The notes: generated by a model from the letters alone, not told the origin. DNA of 64,000 nucleotides from Phocaeicola vulgatus ATCC 8482 (GCF_000012825.1 NC_009614.1:1922001-1986000); one strand, 5' to 3'; positions 26,767 through 37,019 are shown, counted from the stretch's first letter. Translations and numbers: made by a program.

Positions 26767-29229
26767 ATGAAAAAATTCGTAGATGTCATAGTTCCATTAC
26801 CTATTGCCAACCAATACACTTATTCCCTTCCTCAGGAGATGGAAGAGATGGTACAGATTGGTTGTCGGGTGGTTGTTCCGTTTGGAAAGAAAAAGTTCTA
26901 TACGGCAATAGTGACAAATGTACATTATGCGGCCCCGGAGGGGTATGAAACGAAGGATATAGCTGAAGTGCTGGATTCATCTCCGGTACTGTTACCGAAA
27001 CAATATGAGTTCTGGCAATGGCTGGCGGAATATTATCTTTGTACATTAGGAGATGTGTACAAGGCGGCTATCCCTTCGGGTATGAAACTGGAAAGCGAAA
27101 CGTTGGTGGAATATAATCCCGATTTTGAAGCCACTGCACCCTTACCGGAGAAAGAGCAGAAAATTTTGGATTTGTTGAGCCGGGATACAGAACAGTGTGT
27201 AACCCAGTTGGAAAAAAACAGCGGACTGAAAAATGTGTTGACTGTCATCAAGTCTTTGTTGGACAAAGAGGCCATCTTTGTCAAGGAGGAACTGAAACGT
27301 AATTACAAACCGCGTACAGAGGCAAGGGTGAGGTTGGTGAACGGAGAAGCGGATGAGGCTTACTTACAACGGCTGTTCAATGAATTGTCACGTGCTCCTA
27401 AACAATTGATGATATTAATGAAGTATGTGGAATTGTCCGGTTGGGTAGCCAGAGGGTATGCTTTAAAGGAAGTAACAAAGAAAGAGCTGCTTGAAAAGTC
27501 TGGAGGGTCTGCGGCCGTTTTTAACGGATTGGTCGAAAAGAAAGTCTTTGAGGTCTATCATCAGGAGATAGGACGTTTGGATAAAGGAATTTCGGATACC
27601 GGTGATATTAATCCGCTGAATATTGCGCAGCAACAGGCTTATGGCAACATTCTTCAATGCTTCAGAGAGAAAAATGTGTGTCTTCTGCATGGCGTTACAT
27701 CCAGTGGCAAGACGGAAATTTATATCCACCTCATTCAGGAGGTGCTGAAAACAGGAAAGCAGGTCTTATATTTGCTTCCGGAAATTGCACTGACCACTCA
27801 GATAACTGAGCGTTTGAAAAGGGTGTTCGGACATCGGCTGGGTATTTATCATTCCAAGTTTCCGGACGCTGAGCGGGTGGAGATATGGCAGAAACAGTTG
27901 GGAGAGAAGAGCTATGATGTGATTCTCGGAGTCCGTTCCTCTATTTTTCTGCCTTTTCGTAATTTGGGGCTGGTCATCATAGATGAGGAACACGAGAATA
28001 CGTATAAACAGCAAGACCCCGCCCCACGTTACCATGCCCGTAGCTCAGCCATCATGCTGGCCTCTATGTTCAAGGCGAAAGTGCTGCTGGGGACGGCTAC
28101 TCCTGGTGTGGAAACTTACTTTAATGCTACCTCGGGAAAGTATGGCTTGGTAGAATTGAAAGAAAGATATAAAGATATCCGGCTTCCTCATATAGAACTG
28201 GTTGACATCAAGGAACTGGCGCATCAGAAGCGGATGCAGGGCCCTTTCTCACCGGCGCTGGTCAAGCAGATAAAAGAGGCATTGGAGTGTAAGGAGCAGG
28301 TTATCCTGTTTCAGAACCGTCGCGGTTTCGCTCCGATGATAGAATGTCATACCTGCGGCTGGGTTCCTAAATGCAAGAACTGTGATGTGAGTCTGACGTA
28401 TCATAAGGGGCTGAACCAGCTGACTTGCCATTACTGCGGATATACCTATCAAGTTCCCCGTTCCTGCCCGGCGTGCGGCGGAGTGGAATTGATGCATCGC
28501 GGTTTCGGTACAGAGCGTATAGAAGATGATATAAAACTGATATTTCCCGAGGCGAAAGTCGCCCGGATGGATTTGGATACCACTCGTACCCGTACCGCAT
28601 ACGAGAAAATTATCGCGGATTTTGAACAGGGCAAGACGGACATCCTGATTGGTACGCAGATGGTGTCCAAAGGATTGGACTTTGATCATGTCAGTGTGGT
28701 GGGGATTCTGAATGCGGATACGATGTTGAACTTCCCGGATTTCCGGAGCTATGAGCGTGCTTTCCAACTGATGGCCCAAGTAGCAGGACGTGCCGGGCGT
28801 AAAAATAAGCAAGGACTGGTTATCCTTCAGACCAAATCGCCCGATTTACCCGTTATTCATCAAGTGATGCATAATGACTATGAGCAGTTATATTATGACC
28901 AATTGGCAGAACGGCAGATGTTCAAATATCCTCCTTATTATCGTTTGATTTATGTATATCTGAAACACCGCAAAGAGGATATTCTGGATTTGGCGGCGGA
29001 TACCATGGCGGCACAACTCCGTTCCGGATTGGGCGACAGGGTATTGGGTCCGGACAAACCGCCGGTGGCCCGTATCCAGACCTTATTTATAAAAAAAATG
29101 ATTGTGAAAGTGGAGCAGAATGCTTCTATAAAGAAAGTGCGTGATTATCTGCTTGCCGTACAACGTGCCATATTGGAAGATGAACGTTTCCGTTCGTTGT
29201 TAGTATATTATGATGTAGATCCACAGTAA
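26767..29229 (+). CDS. priA: primosomal protein N' (PriA helicase)
   Basis: 820 residues, full length. The N-terminal 3' DNA-binding domain begins FVDVIVPLPIANQYTYSLP. The helicase core has Walker A GVTSSGKTEIY (about 308-318), the DEEH box VIIDEEHENTYKQQ and motif V/VI (GTQMVSKGLDFDHV, QVAGRAGR). The zinc-binding Cys cluster (CHTCGWVPKCKNC, CHYCG, CPACGG) lies between. PriA recognises stalled replication forks and reloads the replisome. The -7 element is almost on top of the start codon, which would give a very short leader. Confidence 0.97.
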   Translation: MKKFVDVIVPLPIANQYTYSLPQEMEEMVQIGCRVVVPFGKKKFYTAIVTNVHYAAPEGYETKDIAEVLDSSPVLLPKQYEFWQWLAEYYLCTLGDVYKAAIPSGMKLESETLVEYNPDFEATAPLPEKEQKILDLLSRDTEQCVTQLEKNSGLKNVLTVIKSLLDKEAIFVKEELKRNYKPRTEARVRLVNGEADEAYLQRLFNELSRAPKQLMILMKYVELSGWVARGYALKEVTKKELLEKSGGSAAVFNGLVEKKVFEVYHQEIGRLDKGISDTGDINPLNIAQQQAYGNILQCFREKNVCLLHGVTSSGKTEIYIHLIQEVLKTGKQVLYLLPEIALTTQITERLKRVFGHRLGIYHSKFPDAERVEIWQKQLGEKSYDVILGVRSSIFLPFRNLGLVIIDEEHENTYKQQDPAPRYHARSSAIMLASMFKAKVLLGTATPGVETYFNATSGKYGLVELKERYKDIRLPHIELVDIKELAHQKRMQGPFSPALVKQIKEALECKEQVILFQNRRGFAPMIECHTCGWVPKCKNCDVSLTYHKGLNQLTCHYCGYTYQVPRSCPACGGVELMHRGFGTERIEDDIKLIFPEAKVARMDLDTTRTRTAYEKIIADFEQGKTDILIGTQMVSKGLDFDHVSVVGILNADTMLNFPDFRSYERAFQLMAQVAGRAGRKNKQGLVILQTKSPDLPVIHQVMHNDYEQLYYDQLAERQMFKYPPYYRLIYVYLKHRKEDILDLAADTMAAQLRSGLGDRVLGPDKPPVARIQTLFIKKMIVKVEQNASIKKVRDYLLAVQRAILEDERFRSLLVYYDVDPQ

Positions 29230-29276
29230 CCGGTCCATGCACTGGACGATAATAGAAAAGATAAACGAAAATAAAG

Positions 29277-29987
29277 ATGAAGATAGAATTAGACGTACAT
29301 ACCCATACCATTGCCAGCGGGCATGCATTCAGTACTTTACAAGAAATGGCGCAAGCTGCCGCCGATAAGGGATTGAAGGTTTTAGGGATAACGGAACATT
29401 CGCCCGGTGTTCCCGGTACTTGCCATCCTATTTATTTTAGAAACTTGCATGTGGTTCCCCGCCGGATGTATGGGGTGGAGCTGTTGTTGGGGGCTGAGAT
29501 TAATATTCTGGATGGTAAAGGAAACCTCGATTTGGACGAGGATTATATGAAGATGCTTGATATCCGTATTGCGGGTATCCACTCTTTATGTTATGAATAT
29601 GGAACGATAGAAGAAAACACCCATGGAATGGTACAGGTTATCAGCAATCCTTTTATTCATATTATCAGTCACCCCGGAGACGGTACGGCGGCGTTACATT
29701 TTGAACCGATGGTATTGGCAGCCAAAGAACACCATACTTTATTGGAAATAAATAACAGTTCTTTAAAACCCACCCGTAACAAACCCAATGCCCGTGAGAA
29801 CAACCTCACCATTCTCCGTTTATGCAAGAAATATGAAGTTCCGGTCATTTTGGGAAGTGACGCGCATATTTCGTTTGATATAGCCCGTTACGATAATTTG
29901 TATGAATTGTTGCAGCTTACCGGGTTTCCTGAAGAGCTGATCATGAACCGTGATGTGAAATCATTTAAAGAATACCTTCATTTGTAG
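29277..29987 (+). CDS. PHP-domain phosphoesterase (YcdX-like)
   Basis: 236 residues. The PHP motifs are in order: DVHTHTIASGHA (first metal site, residues 5-16), ITEHSPG near 40, GAEINI near 72, ISHPGDG near 136 and GSDAHIS near 200. These bind a trinuclear metal centre that hydrolyses phosphate esters. The family includes E. coli YcdX; the physiological substrate is not known. It is 47 bp after priA and 7 bp before the tyrosine phosphatase gene. Confidence 0.9.
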   Translation: MKIELDVHTHTIASGHAFSTLQEMAQAAADKGLKVLGITEHSPGVPGTCHPIYFRNLHVVPRRMYGVELLLGAEINILDGKGNLDLDEDYMKMLDIRIAGIHSLCYEYGTIEENTHGMVQVISNPFIHIISHPGDGTAALHFEPMVLAAKEHHTLLEINNSSLKPTRNKPNARENNLTILRLCKKYEVPVILGSDAHISFDIARYDNLYELLQLTGFPEELIMNRDVKSFKEYLHL

Positions 29988-29994
29988 ATTATAT

Positions 29995-30465
29995 ATGAAA
30001 AGAATACTTTTTGTCTGCCTCGGTAACATTTGCAGGTCTTCTTCGGCAGAAGAAGTGATGCGTACTCTCATAAAGAAAAAAGGACTGGAACACGAGATAG
30101 AGGTGGATTCTGCCGGAATCCTGAGTTATCATAGAGGGGAATTGCCCGACAGCCGTATGCGGATGCATGCTTCCCGCCGCGGTTACAATCTGACCCATCG
30201 TTCCCGTCCTGTCTGTACGGAGGATTTCTATCATTTTGATATGATCATCGGCATGGACGACCGTAATATAGAGGACCTGATGGAGCGTGCTCCCGATCTG
30301 GAAACGGAAAAGAAAATCCATCGCATGACGGATTATTGCCGCACCAAAGTGGCAGACTATGTTCCCGACCCTTACTATGGCGGTGCGCAAGGGTTCGAGA
30401 ACGTGCTTGATATACTGGAAGATGCTTGTGCAGGATTGCTTACTTCCTTAGTTCCGGGTAACTGA
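29995..30465 (+). CDS. low-molecular-weight protein-tyrosine phosphatase
   Basis: 156 residues. The P-loop CLGNICRSS has the nucleophile C8 and R14, and the general acid D125 is in VPDPYYGG. It removes phosphate from tyrosine residues and is often associated with polysaccharide export control, though no such genes are adjacent here. Its 3' end overlaps the end of the convergent HD-phosphohydrolase gene by 26 bp. Confidence 0.93.
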   Translation: MKRILFVCLGNICRSSSAEEVMRTLIKKKGLEHEIEVDSAGILSYHRGELPDSRMRMHASRRGYNLTHRSRPVCTEDFYHFDMIIGMDDRNIEDLMERAPDLETEKKIHRMTDYCRTKVADYVPDPYYGGAQGFENVLDILEDACAGLLTSLVPGN

Positions 30466-32497
30466 TTCGGGTGTGATACATCGTTTTCAGCTTTTCTTTA
30501 AACAGTGCTTTGACTGTTGCTATATCCTTGAACGTAATAGGGCATTCTTTGAAATACCCCTCAGATACCTGTGTGTCAATAATCTTATCTACCAGTGTGC
30601 TGATGCTTTCTTCCGTGTACTCCGGCAGGCTGCGTGAAGCCGCTTCTACAGAGTCGGCCATCATCAGGACGGCCTGTTCCTTGGTGAACGGGTTCGGACC
30701 GGGGTAGCGGAACTTTTCCTGATCCACTTCTTCGTCAGGATGTTCGTTTTTATATGAAATGTAGAAATACTTCGTCAGTCCCCGTCCATGATGGGTACTG
30801 ATAAAGTCTTTGATCACTTTGGGCAGATTATGCTTTTCCGCCAGTTTCAGTCCGTCGGTGATATGACTGATGATAACCTGGGCGCTTTGTTCATAACTTA
30901 AACTCTTGTGCGGGTTGACTCCCGACTGGTTTTCTGTGAAAAAAGCCGGATTCACCATTTTACCGATGTCATGATATAATGCTCCCGTACGCACCAGCTG
31001 GCTTTTACCTCCAATCTTGTTTGCCGCCGCAGCAGCCAGGTTTGCCATCTGCAATGAGTGTTGGAAAGTGCCCGGAGCTACTTCGGACATTTCCCGAAGC
31101 AAGCTATTGTTGATATTTGACAGTTCCACCAAAGTCACATCTGAAGTAAAACCGAATATTTTCTCCAAAAGGAACAGTAACGGATAAGCGAACAGCAGTA
31201 AGATACCGTTGATCATAAAATAGATGTACATGCGCGTATTCAGCTTGGTCAAATCATCTTCATGAATCAGCTCGAAAGCAAAATATAATAAAGCGTAACT
31301 GATAAATACAACCAAAGCCGTCCGTAACAATTGCGACCGTTGGGACAATTCTCTCAAACTATAGATCGCCACCATTCCTGCCACTACCTGTAACAAGATA
31401 AACTCATGTGGAAAACGTAAAGTGATGGAGCAAAGCAAAATGATAGTGACATGTGCCATGAATGCCGTTCTTGAGTCAAGGAAAACACGGACTATAATCG
31501 GAATCATGGCAAATGGAACCACGTAAATACTTGACAAGTTCTGTTCCACCATAATGGAAGACAGGACGGGGAAGAACACAATCAGCGCAAATAGCAGGGT
31601 GAGTGTTCCTTTCCGTTCATAATAATCTGCCCGGAACAACTCCAGATAGGCCATGAAGCAGAACAGGAAGATTCCTACATATAATATTTGTCCGGCCAAT
31701 GTCAGTCTTTTCTCTTGTACCGAGTCGCTACGTTTTTCCCATTCCTTGCGTAAGGATTCCAATATGTTGTAAGTCTGCTCATCAACAATTTCTCCACGGT
31801 CAATAATCTTTTGTCCGTTCAGCACAAAGCCGTTTGCCCATGAAATATTAGAGAGCAGATCTTTTTGCGCCGCCTCGGACTTTTCTTCATCATAAACCAG
31901 ATTAGGTGTAATGTAATCATTCAGATTACATTGTTGTAATATCTTCTTTTTGTAGTGGGTGGTATCCGCATTCAGCAAATATTCATAGGCTTCCTTCACG
32001 GTGTACAATTGGTCGATAAAACGGCTTGTCGCTACATTCTTGTCTACCAGCCGTATGGCAATGATACTGTCTTCCTCCATACGCTTCAAGTCATTTCCGG
32101 CAATGATTCCGTCCTCATACAGTGCCTTTAATGTGCGTTCAATATAACGTACATAGTCCGTGCCCGGCAGTGAATGGCGTAAGGTCTTGTTGTAATCCTC
32201 CCTTAATTTGGAAAGGACATTTTTTTCGGCTTCCTTGTCTATCTGGAAATAAGGTTGATAGTCTGCCAGGATGCTGTCCTGTTCCTTTTGTACTTGTATG
32301 TCGTTTTTGTAAATCGGAAAATCAAATGATGCCTGTAACAGTCCGTATTTCCAAGGCTTGTTTATATCAAATTGATAGTTGAACTTTCCTTCATTGGGCA
32401 AAAAGTAGACTATCACTGATACTGTGGCAATGAAAATAAGGCTTTTATAAATCAAATTTTTATATGAAAACCGTTGGTTGGTCTTGAAACTTCTCAT
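30440..32497 (-). CDS. 7TM-HD family membrane phosphohydrolase
   Basis: 685 residues. One N-terminal membrane segment (about 14-32) is followed by an extracytoplasmic helical 7TMR-HDED sensor domain to about 270. About seven membrane segments (275-450) come next, and then a cytoplasmic HD domain with [16 protein letters not shown] (the metal-binding HD pair), [19 protein letters not shown] and HHGRG. Members of this family in other phyla are c-di-AMP phosphodiesterases (PgpH type); the same role here is inference. Divergent from gltX. Confidence 0.9.
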   Translation of the reverse strand: MRSFKTNQRFSYKNLIYKSLIFIATVSVIVYFLPNEGKFNYQFDINKPWKYGLLQASFDFPIYKNDIQVQKEQDSILADYQPYFQIDKEAEKNVLSKLREDYNKTLRHSLPGTDYVRYIERTLKALYEDGIIAGNDLKRMEEDSIIAIRLVDKNVATSRFIDQLYTVKEAYEYLLNADTTHYKKKILQQCNLNDYITPNLVYDEEKSEAAQKDLLSNISWANGFVLNGQKIIDRGEIVDEQTYNILESLRKEWEKRSDSVQEKRLTLAGQILYVGIFLFCFMAYLELFRADYYERKGTLTLLFALIVFFPVLSSIMVEQNLSSIYVVPFAMIPIIVRVFLDSRTAFMAHVTIILLCSITLRFPHEFILLQVVAGMVAIYSLRELSQRSQLLRTALVVFISYALLYFAFELIHEDDLTKLNTRMYIYFMINGILLLFAYPLLFLLEKIFGFTSDVTLVELSNINNSLLREMSEVAPGTFQHSLQMANLAAAAANKIGGKSQLVRTGALYHDIGKMVNPAFFTENQSGVNPHKSLSYEQSAQVIISHITDGLKLAEKHNLPKVIKDFISTHHGRGLTKYFYISYKNEHPDEEVDQEKFRYPGPNPFTKEQAVLMMADSVEAASRSLPEYTEESISTLVDKIIDTQVSEGYFKECPITFKDIATVKALFKEKLKTMYHTRISYPELRK

Positions 32498-32546
32498 AAT
32501 CGTATATTTTTGCGCGCAAAATACGAAAAAATCGGGAAATTTAGAT

Positions 32547-32554
32547 TAATTTTG
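32547..32554 (+). promoter_or_regulatory. candidate -7 element of gltX
   Basis: TAATTTTG, 24 bp before the gltX ATG at 32579, in the 81-bp divergent region shared with the HD-phosphohydrolase gene. Confidence 0.45.
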
Positions 32555-32578
32555 CGGCGTATTTTATATAAAACAACA

Positions 32579-34096
32579 ATGTCAGAAAGAAAAGTAAGAG
32601 TTCGTTTTGCTCCGAGCCCGACGGGAGCGTTGCATATCGGCGGTGTGCGCACAGCCTTGTATAACTATCTGTTTGCTCGCCAGCATGGTGGAGATTTAAT
32701 TTTCCGTATAGAAGATACCGACTCAAATCGCTTTGTTCCGGGTGCGGAAGAATATATCATTGAGTCGTTTAAGTGGTTGGGGATAAACTTCGACGAAGGA
32801 GTCAGCTTTGGTGGTAACTACGGCCCCTACCGTCAGTCTGAACGTCGTGATATTTATAAGAAATATGTACAGGTGTTGCTTGACAGCGGTAAGGCGTATA
32901 TTGCTTTCGATACTCCGGCGGAGTTGGACGCCAAACGTCAGGAAATCTCTAATTTCCAGTACGATGCTTCTACCCGTATGTCTATGCGTAACTCTTTGAC
33001 TCTGCCGAAAGAAGAAGTGGATGCACTGATTGCCGATGGGAAGCAATATGTGGTACGTTTCAAGATTGAACCGAATGAAGATGTACACGTACATGATATT
33101 ATCCGTGGCGAGGTAGTGATCAATTCTTCCATTTTGGATGATAAAGTTTTATATAAATCGGCGGATGAACTGCCTACTTATCATTTGGCAAACATTGTGG
33201 ACGACCATTTGATGGAAGTTTCCCATGTAATCCGTGGTGAGGAATGGTTGCCTTCCGCTCCGTTGCATGTCCTGCTGTACCGGGCTTTCGGCTGGGCGGA
33301 TACCATGCCCGAGTTCGCACATCTTCCCTTGTTGTTGAAACCGGATGGTAACGGTAAACTGAGCAAGCGTGATGGTGACCGTCTTGGCTTCCCTGTTTTC
33401 CCGTTGGAATGGCACGACCCCAAGACCGGTGAGGTGTCTTCCGGTTATCGTGAGTCGGGTTACCTGCCCGAAGCTGTTATCAATTTCCTTGCCCTGTTGG
33501 GATGGAATCCGGGAAATGACCAGGAACTGATGTCCTTGGATGAACTGGTGAAGCTTTTTGACCTGCACCGTTGCAGCAAAGCCGGGGCAAAATTCGACTT
33601 TGAAAAAGGAAAATGGTTTAACCATGAATATATATTGAAGAAAAGCAATGAGGAAGTAGCCGGGCTTTTCATGCCGATCTTGAAAGAGCATGGCATTGAA
33701 GCTCCTATGGATAAAGTGGTGACCGTGGTAGGCTTGATGAAAGATCGTGTAAGTTTTATCAAGGATTTGTGGGAAACTTGCAAATTCTTCTTCGTCGCTC
33801 CTACGGAATATGATGAGAAGACCCGTAAAAAACGTTGGAAAGAGGACTCTCCCGAACGTATGCTGGAGTTGGCGGACGTATTGGAGGCCTTGGACGACTT
33901 CTCGCTGGAGAATCAGGAGGCTGTGGTCATGAAATGGATAGAAGATAAAGGTTATCACTTAGGTAATATAATGAATGCTTTCCGTTTAACCTTGGTAGGC
34001 GAAGGTAAAGGTCCGCATATGTTTGATATTTCAGCCGTTTTAGGGAAAGAAGAAACATTGCGACGCATTCGTCGGGCTGTGGAAGTGCTCAAGTAA
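32579..34096 (+). CDS. gltX: glutamate--tRNA ligase
   Basis: 505 residues from the ATG at 32579 ([22 protein letters not shown]); the upstream in-frame extension to 32474 crosses the promoter and is not coding. Class I synthetase signatures: HIGG at residues 19-22 (HIGH motif), KLSKRDGDR (KMSKS equivalent) near 260, and a C-terminal anticodon-binding helical domain. It charges tRNA-Glu. The Zn-binding Cys motif is not evident, as in many bacterial GluRS. The waaA gene follows after 12 bp. Confidence 0.97.
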   Translation: MSERKVRVRFAPSPTGALHIGGVRTALYNYLFARQHGGDLIFRIEDTDSNRFVPGAEEYIIESFKWLGINFDEGVSFGGNYGPYRQSERRDIYKKYVQVLLDSGKAYIAFDTPAELDAKRQEISNFQYDASTRMSMRNSLTLPKEEVDALIADGKQYVVRFKIEPNEDVHVHDIIRGEVVINSSILDDKVLYKSADELPTYHLANIVDDHLMEVSHVIRGEEWLPSAPLHVLLYRAFGWADTMPEFAHLPLLLKPDGNGKLSKRDGDRLGFPVFPLEWHDPKTGEVSSGYRESGYLPEAVINFLALLGWNPGNDQELMSLDELVKLFDLHRCSKAGAKFDFEKGKWFNHEYILKKSNEEVAGLFMPILKEHGIEAPMDKVVTVVGLMKDRVSFIKDLWETCKFFFVAPTEYDEKTRKKRWKEDSPERMLELADVLEALDDFSLENQEAVVMKWIEDKGYHLGNIMNAFRLTLVGEGKGPHMFDISAVLGKEETLRRIRRAVEVLK

Positions 34097-34108
34097 TAGC
34101 CGGTAGTT

Positions 34109-35329
34109 ATGATTTATAACCTAGTCATCTATATTTATCTATTCGGGGTGAAGGTTGCCGGCCTGTTCAGTGCCAAGCCCGCCAAAATGGTGAAAGGACA
34201 CCGGGAAGTATTTGATATCTTGCGTAACAAGATAGACAAAAATGCCCGTTATATTTGGTTTCATGCAGCTTCATTGGGGGAGTTCGAACAGGGACGCCCT
34301 TTGATAGAACGTATCCGTAAGGAGCATCCCGAATATAAAATATTGCAGACTTTCTTTTCTCCCTCAGGGTATGAAGTGAGAAAGAACTACCAGGGGGCAG
34401 ACCTTGTCTGCTATCTGCCTTTCGACACTCCGCGTAATGTCCGTCGGTTTGTAGAATTGGCTAATCCCTGTATGGTATTTTTTATCAAGTACGAATTTTG
34501 GCAGAATTACTTGAATGAGTTGCATAGGAGAGGTATTCCCACCTATAGCGTATCTTCCATTTTCCGTCCCAATCAGATTTTTTTCCGTTGGTATGGGAAG
34601 AGATATAGTGAGGTGCTGAGGACTTTTGCTCATTTGTTTGTACAGAACGAAGTTTCCAAAGAATTGCTGGCGACAATTGGCGTGACCGATGTGACAGTTG
34701 TGGGCGATACTCGTTTTGACCGCGTGCTGGATATCTGCCATCAAGCCAAGCAGCTTCCGCTGGTGGAGAAGTTCAAAGGTGATTCGTTGACTTTTGTTGC
34801 AGGCAGCTCATGGGGACCGGATGAGGATATTTTTATCAAGTATTTCAATGAGCATCCTGAGATGAAGCTGGTTATTGCTCCTCATGTGGTGAGCGACAGT
34901 CATTTGAAGGAGATTTTAGATAAGGTGAAACGTCCGTGCATCCGCTATACCGAGGCTACGGAAGAAAATGTGACACAGGCCGATTGTTTGATTATCGACT
35001 GTTACGGACTGCTGTCCTCCATTTACCGATATGGTGAGATTTCGTATATTGGGGGTGGCTTTGGAGTTGGAATTCATAATGTGCTGGAAGCGGCTGTATA
35101 TGGTATTCCTGTGATATTCGGACCTAACAACAAGAAATTCCGCGAGGCGCAACATTTGTTGGAGCAGAAAGGCGGTTTTGAAGTAACCGGTTATGATGAT
35201 TTTAAACGGTTGATGGACAAATTCCTGTCGGATGAGGCTTATTTGCAACAAGCAGGGAAAGCTGCCGGAAATTATGTGAACCATAATGCCGGAGCATTAG
35301 AAAAGATAATGAAAGATATCACTCTCTGA
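34109..35329 (+). CDS. waaA: 3-deoxy-D-manno-octulosonic acid transferase
   Basis: 406 residues. An N-terminal membrane anchor (about 1-20) precedes the GT-B fold of the WaaA/KdtA family: FHAASLGEFEQGRPLIERI near 50-68 (with the conserved E of GEF), KYEFWQNYL near 125-133, FVAGSSWGPDE near 230 and the donor-binding IGGGFGVGIHNVLEAAVYGIPVIFGPN. It adds Kdo from CMP-Kdo to lipid IVA in the lipopolysaccharide pathway, on the inner face of the inner membrane. A strong terminator follows. Confidence 0.95.
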   Translation: MIYNLVIYIYLFGVKVAGLFSAKPAKMVKGHREVFDILRNKIDKNARYIWFHAASLGEFEQGRPLIERIRKEHPEYKILQTFFSPSGYEVRKNYQGADLVCYLPFDTPRNVRRFVELANPCMVFFIKYEFWQNYLNELHRRGIPTYSVSSIFRPNQIFFRWYGKRYSEVLRTFAHLFVQNEVSKELLATIGVTDVTVVGDTRFDRVLDICHQAKQLPLVEKFKGDSLTFVAGSSWGPDEDIFIKYFNEHPEMKLVIAPHVVSDSHLKEILDKVKRPCIRYTEATEENVTQADCLIIDCYGLLSSIYRYGEISYIGGGFGVGIHNVLEAAVYGIPVIFGPNNKKFREAQHLLEQKGGFEVTGYDDFKRLMDKFLSDEAYLQQAGKAAGNYVNHNAGALEKIMKDITL

Positions 35330-35355
35330 ATGTTTCAAGGTGATTTGAGTATATG

Positions 35356-35395
35356 CAGGTTATAGAGAAGATTTGGCTCTATAACCTGTTTTTTT
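35356..35395 (+). terminator. intrinsic terminator after waaA
   Basis: CAGGTTATAGAG (35356-35367) pairs perfectly with CTCTATAACCTG (35377-35388), followed by seven T. Confidence 0.9.
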
Positions 35396-35888
35396 CCTTC
35401 AAATCCTTCATTTCAAGGTAATTTATTGTTAATCAGTTGGTTATAATGAATCATTTTCACTTTATTTCCTTCATCCGGATATAAATCCTTCAGCCTGCTG
35501 AAATGAGGGCTTGTCCGGCTTTGGGGTCAGCAGAAATTTAGTGGGGATTTTATTTCATGCGATTGTTTGTGATACCCTGTACGAGCGTTCGTAATTTTAT
35601 GTATGGTTTGTATGGCAGGCAAAAGTAAGAATTGGGATTGCATATATGCCCTCACTTTAGCATTTAGACTTGTTGCTATATACCATACATGTAGTCAGAT
35701 GTATATCTTCCTGCCCATATGCTGTTTCGCTTTTTTTAAAAGAAGGCTGTCTGGGGATTTTTCCTCCCTACGTAAGGAATGCGTAGCCTTGTAGTCAGCT
35801 TCATCCTTAAAAGATCTTATCCATATCTCTAACCCTTTCCCGCCGTATGGTTAAGGGTTTTCTTCCTGCCTGTTTTATCTCCGCAAGC

Positions 35889-35964
35889 CTTTGGAGTTGA
35901 CTCCATAGTCTTGGGAGATAACTCCAAAGCTTATGGAGATAACTCCAAAGGCTATGGAGATAGA
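35889..35964. repeat. 21-bp tandem palindromic repeat, 3.6 units
   Basis: Units start at 35889, 35910, 35931 and 35952. Each complete unit contains GGAG-N4-CTCC (for example TATGGAGATAACTCCAAAG) so every unit can form a small hairpin; the last unit is cut after GGAGATAG. Confidence 0.8.
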
Positions 35965-36167
35965 ATACATTCGTATAAAAAGGTTTAATCAGGAGATAGA
36001 AAAGGTTTATGCAACAGGGCCCGATCTATTGTTATTTCCACAATAATCCCAAATGCTCCCGGACTTTTATAGTAGAACTTTTTAAAAAAACTGGTTGGCG
36101 GTTTTCTCTTTGATGAAATAAAAAAAGTTAAAAGGATGAACTTTTCTTCTTTTAAAGCTAACATGAA

Positions 36168-36180
36168 CTCTTTATAAGAG
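36168..36180. repeat. short CTCTT-TAT-AAGAG dyad
   Basis: Same 5-3-5 architecture as the two longer dyads downstream, but the arms do not extend. It may be a third, degenerate site. Confidence 0.5.
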
Positions 36181-36231
36181 GAAATCTTCTGTTTTTCAGT
36201 TTGTTATGCTTCGCTTTTACATGAACCGATT

Positions 36232-36258
36232 TATATATCTCTTGATAAGAGATATATA
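36232..36258. promoter_or_regulatory. dyad site 1 of a putative invertible segment
   Basis: Perfect 12-nt arms TATATATCTCTT (36232-36243) and AAGAGATATATA (36247-36258) around the asymmetric centre GAT. It shares the 17-bp core ATCTCTTGATAAGAGAT with site 2 in the opposite orientation. Confidence 0.65.
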
Positions 36259-36267
36259 TTTTCTGTG

Positions 36268-36275
36268 CAAAAATA
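36268..36275 (-). promoter_or_regulatory. possible -7 element inside the putative invertible segment
   Basis: CAAAAATA on the plus strand reads TATTTTTG on the minus strand (TAnnTTTG), pointing away from the regulator. Inversion between the two dyads would turn it toward the regulator. No clear -33 partner, so weak. Confidence 0.25.
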
Positions 36276-36415
36276 AGCAAAGTTTTGAGAACTAATACAT
36301 TTTTGGCAAAAAAAATAGGAATTTATATAAAAAAATAGTTCTCTCATTTATTTATATTCTTCTTTATTTCGTTTCAACAGCTCTGTAATATGTTGATATA
36401 ATGTGTGTTAATACC

Positions 36416-36448
36416 TTTTGTAGATCTCTTATCAAGAGATCTACAAAA
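36416..36448. promoter_or_regulatory. dyad site 2 of a putative invertible segment
   Basis: Perfect 15-nt arms TTTTGTAGATCTCTT (36416-36430) and AAGAGATCTACAAAA (36434-36448) around the centre ATC, the reverse complement of the GAT centre of site 1. A terminator reading is possible because of the T/A ends, but no gene ends here. Confidence 0.65.
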
Positions 36449-36530
36449 ATGTCGTTTTTAAGACCTTTTTATATATGGAATATATCTGGTCTTTGAAGCG
36501 GTATAATTAAATGAAAACAACATAAAGCAG

Positions 36531-37019
36531 ATGGAATATCTATTTCTGAGACGTAAACGCACGACCGCTACTTCCGAGCGACAGAAGACTTTGCTTTTCA
36601 AGGCTGCCGAGCGGCAATGGAAAGAGGAGTTTGCCGGAAAGGAAACAGACATTCGCAAGGTGGATTGTAATATATATAAAGGTATATTGTACCAGCTTGA
36701 GATACGTCAGGTATTTCTTGACACCTCGCTTTCTCTGAAGAAACTGAGTGCACTGCTTGAAACAAACCAGACCTATCTGAGCAATGTGGTGAACAAATAC
36801 TTCGGTTGTAATTTGAAGGAACTTGTGAACACGTATCGTGTGGAATATGCCAAAGAACTTCTCTGTTCCCGACGTTGTGCGCTGACTGAGCTGCCTTGCA
36901 GTTGTGGCTTTGCTTCGAAAAGTGCTTTCTACTCTGCTTTCAGCCGTATTGTCGGGGTATCACCTTTGTCATATCAGACTCAAGAAAGAAGGAGGCATCA
37001 TTTGCAGGCAGTAAACTAG
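36531..37019 (+). CDS. AraC-type HTH regulator, short
   Basis: 162 residues. The N-terminal 60 residues are basic and lack the usual ligand-binding domain. The C-terminal 100 residues form the double helix-turn-helix of AraC regulators: LSLKKLSALLETNQTYLSNVVNKYF (first HTH, about 67-91), then the linking helix and CGFASKSAFYSAFSRIVGVSPLSY (second HTH, about 125-148). It lies 83 bp downstream of dyad site 2 and 77 bp upstream of the large lipoprotein gene, so it probably regulates that gene and is itself controlled by the upstream region. Confidence 0.85.
   Translation: MEYLFLRRKRTTATSERQKTLLFKAAERQWKEEFAGKETDIRKVDCNIYKGILYQLEIRQVFLDTSLSLKKLSALLETNQTYLSNVVNKYFGCNLKELVNTYRVEYAKELLCSRRCALTELPCSCGFASKSAFYSAFSRIVGVSPLSYQTQERRRHHLQAVN

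Larger units (their letters stand above)
35396..36530. other. 1.1-kb non-coding stretch before the surface protein locus
   Basis: No convincing gene; short frames such as the one at 35603-35794 have no coding character. It contains the 21-bp tandem repeat (35889-35964) and the three CTCTT-N3-AAGAG dyads (36168-36448), and is very AT-rich after 36050. It reads as a regulatory region of the downstream regulator and lipoprotein. Confidence 0.6.

Noticed and set aside
35574..35600. ACGAGCGTTCGT, similar to the core of inverted repeats at B. fragilis capsule promoters
   Set aside because: Two mismatches to the consensus as I remember it, and no second inverted copy within the next kilobase.
36416..36448. 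Long perfect dyad as a simple transcription terminator
   Set aside because: No gene ends upstream within one kilobase, and it shares an inverted core with a second dyad, which fits recombination sites better; a terminator role is still possible.
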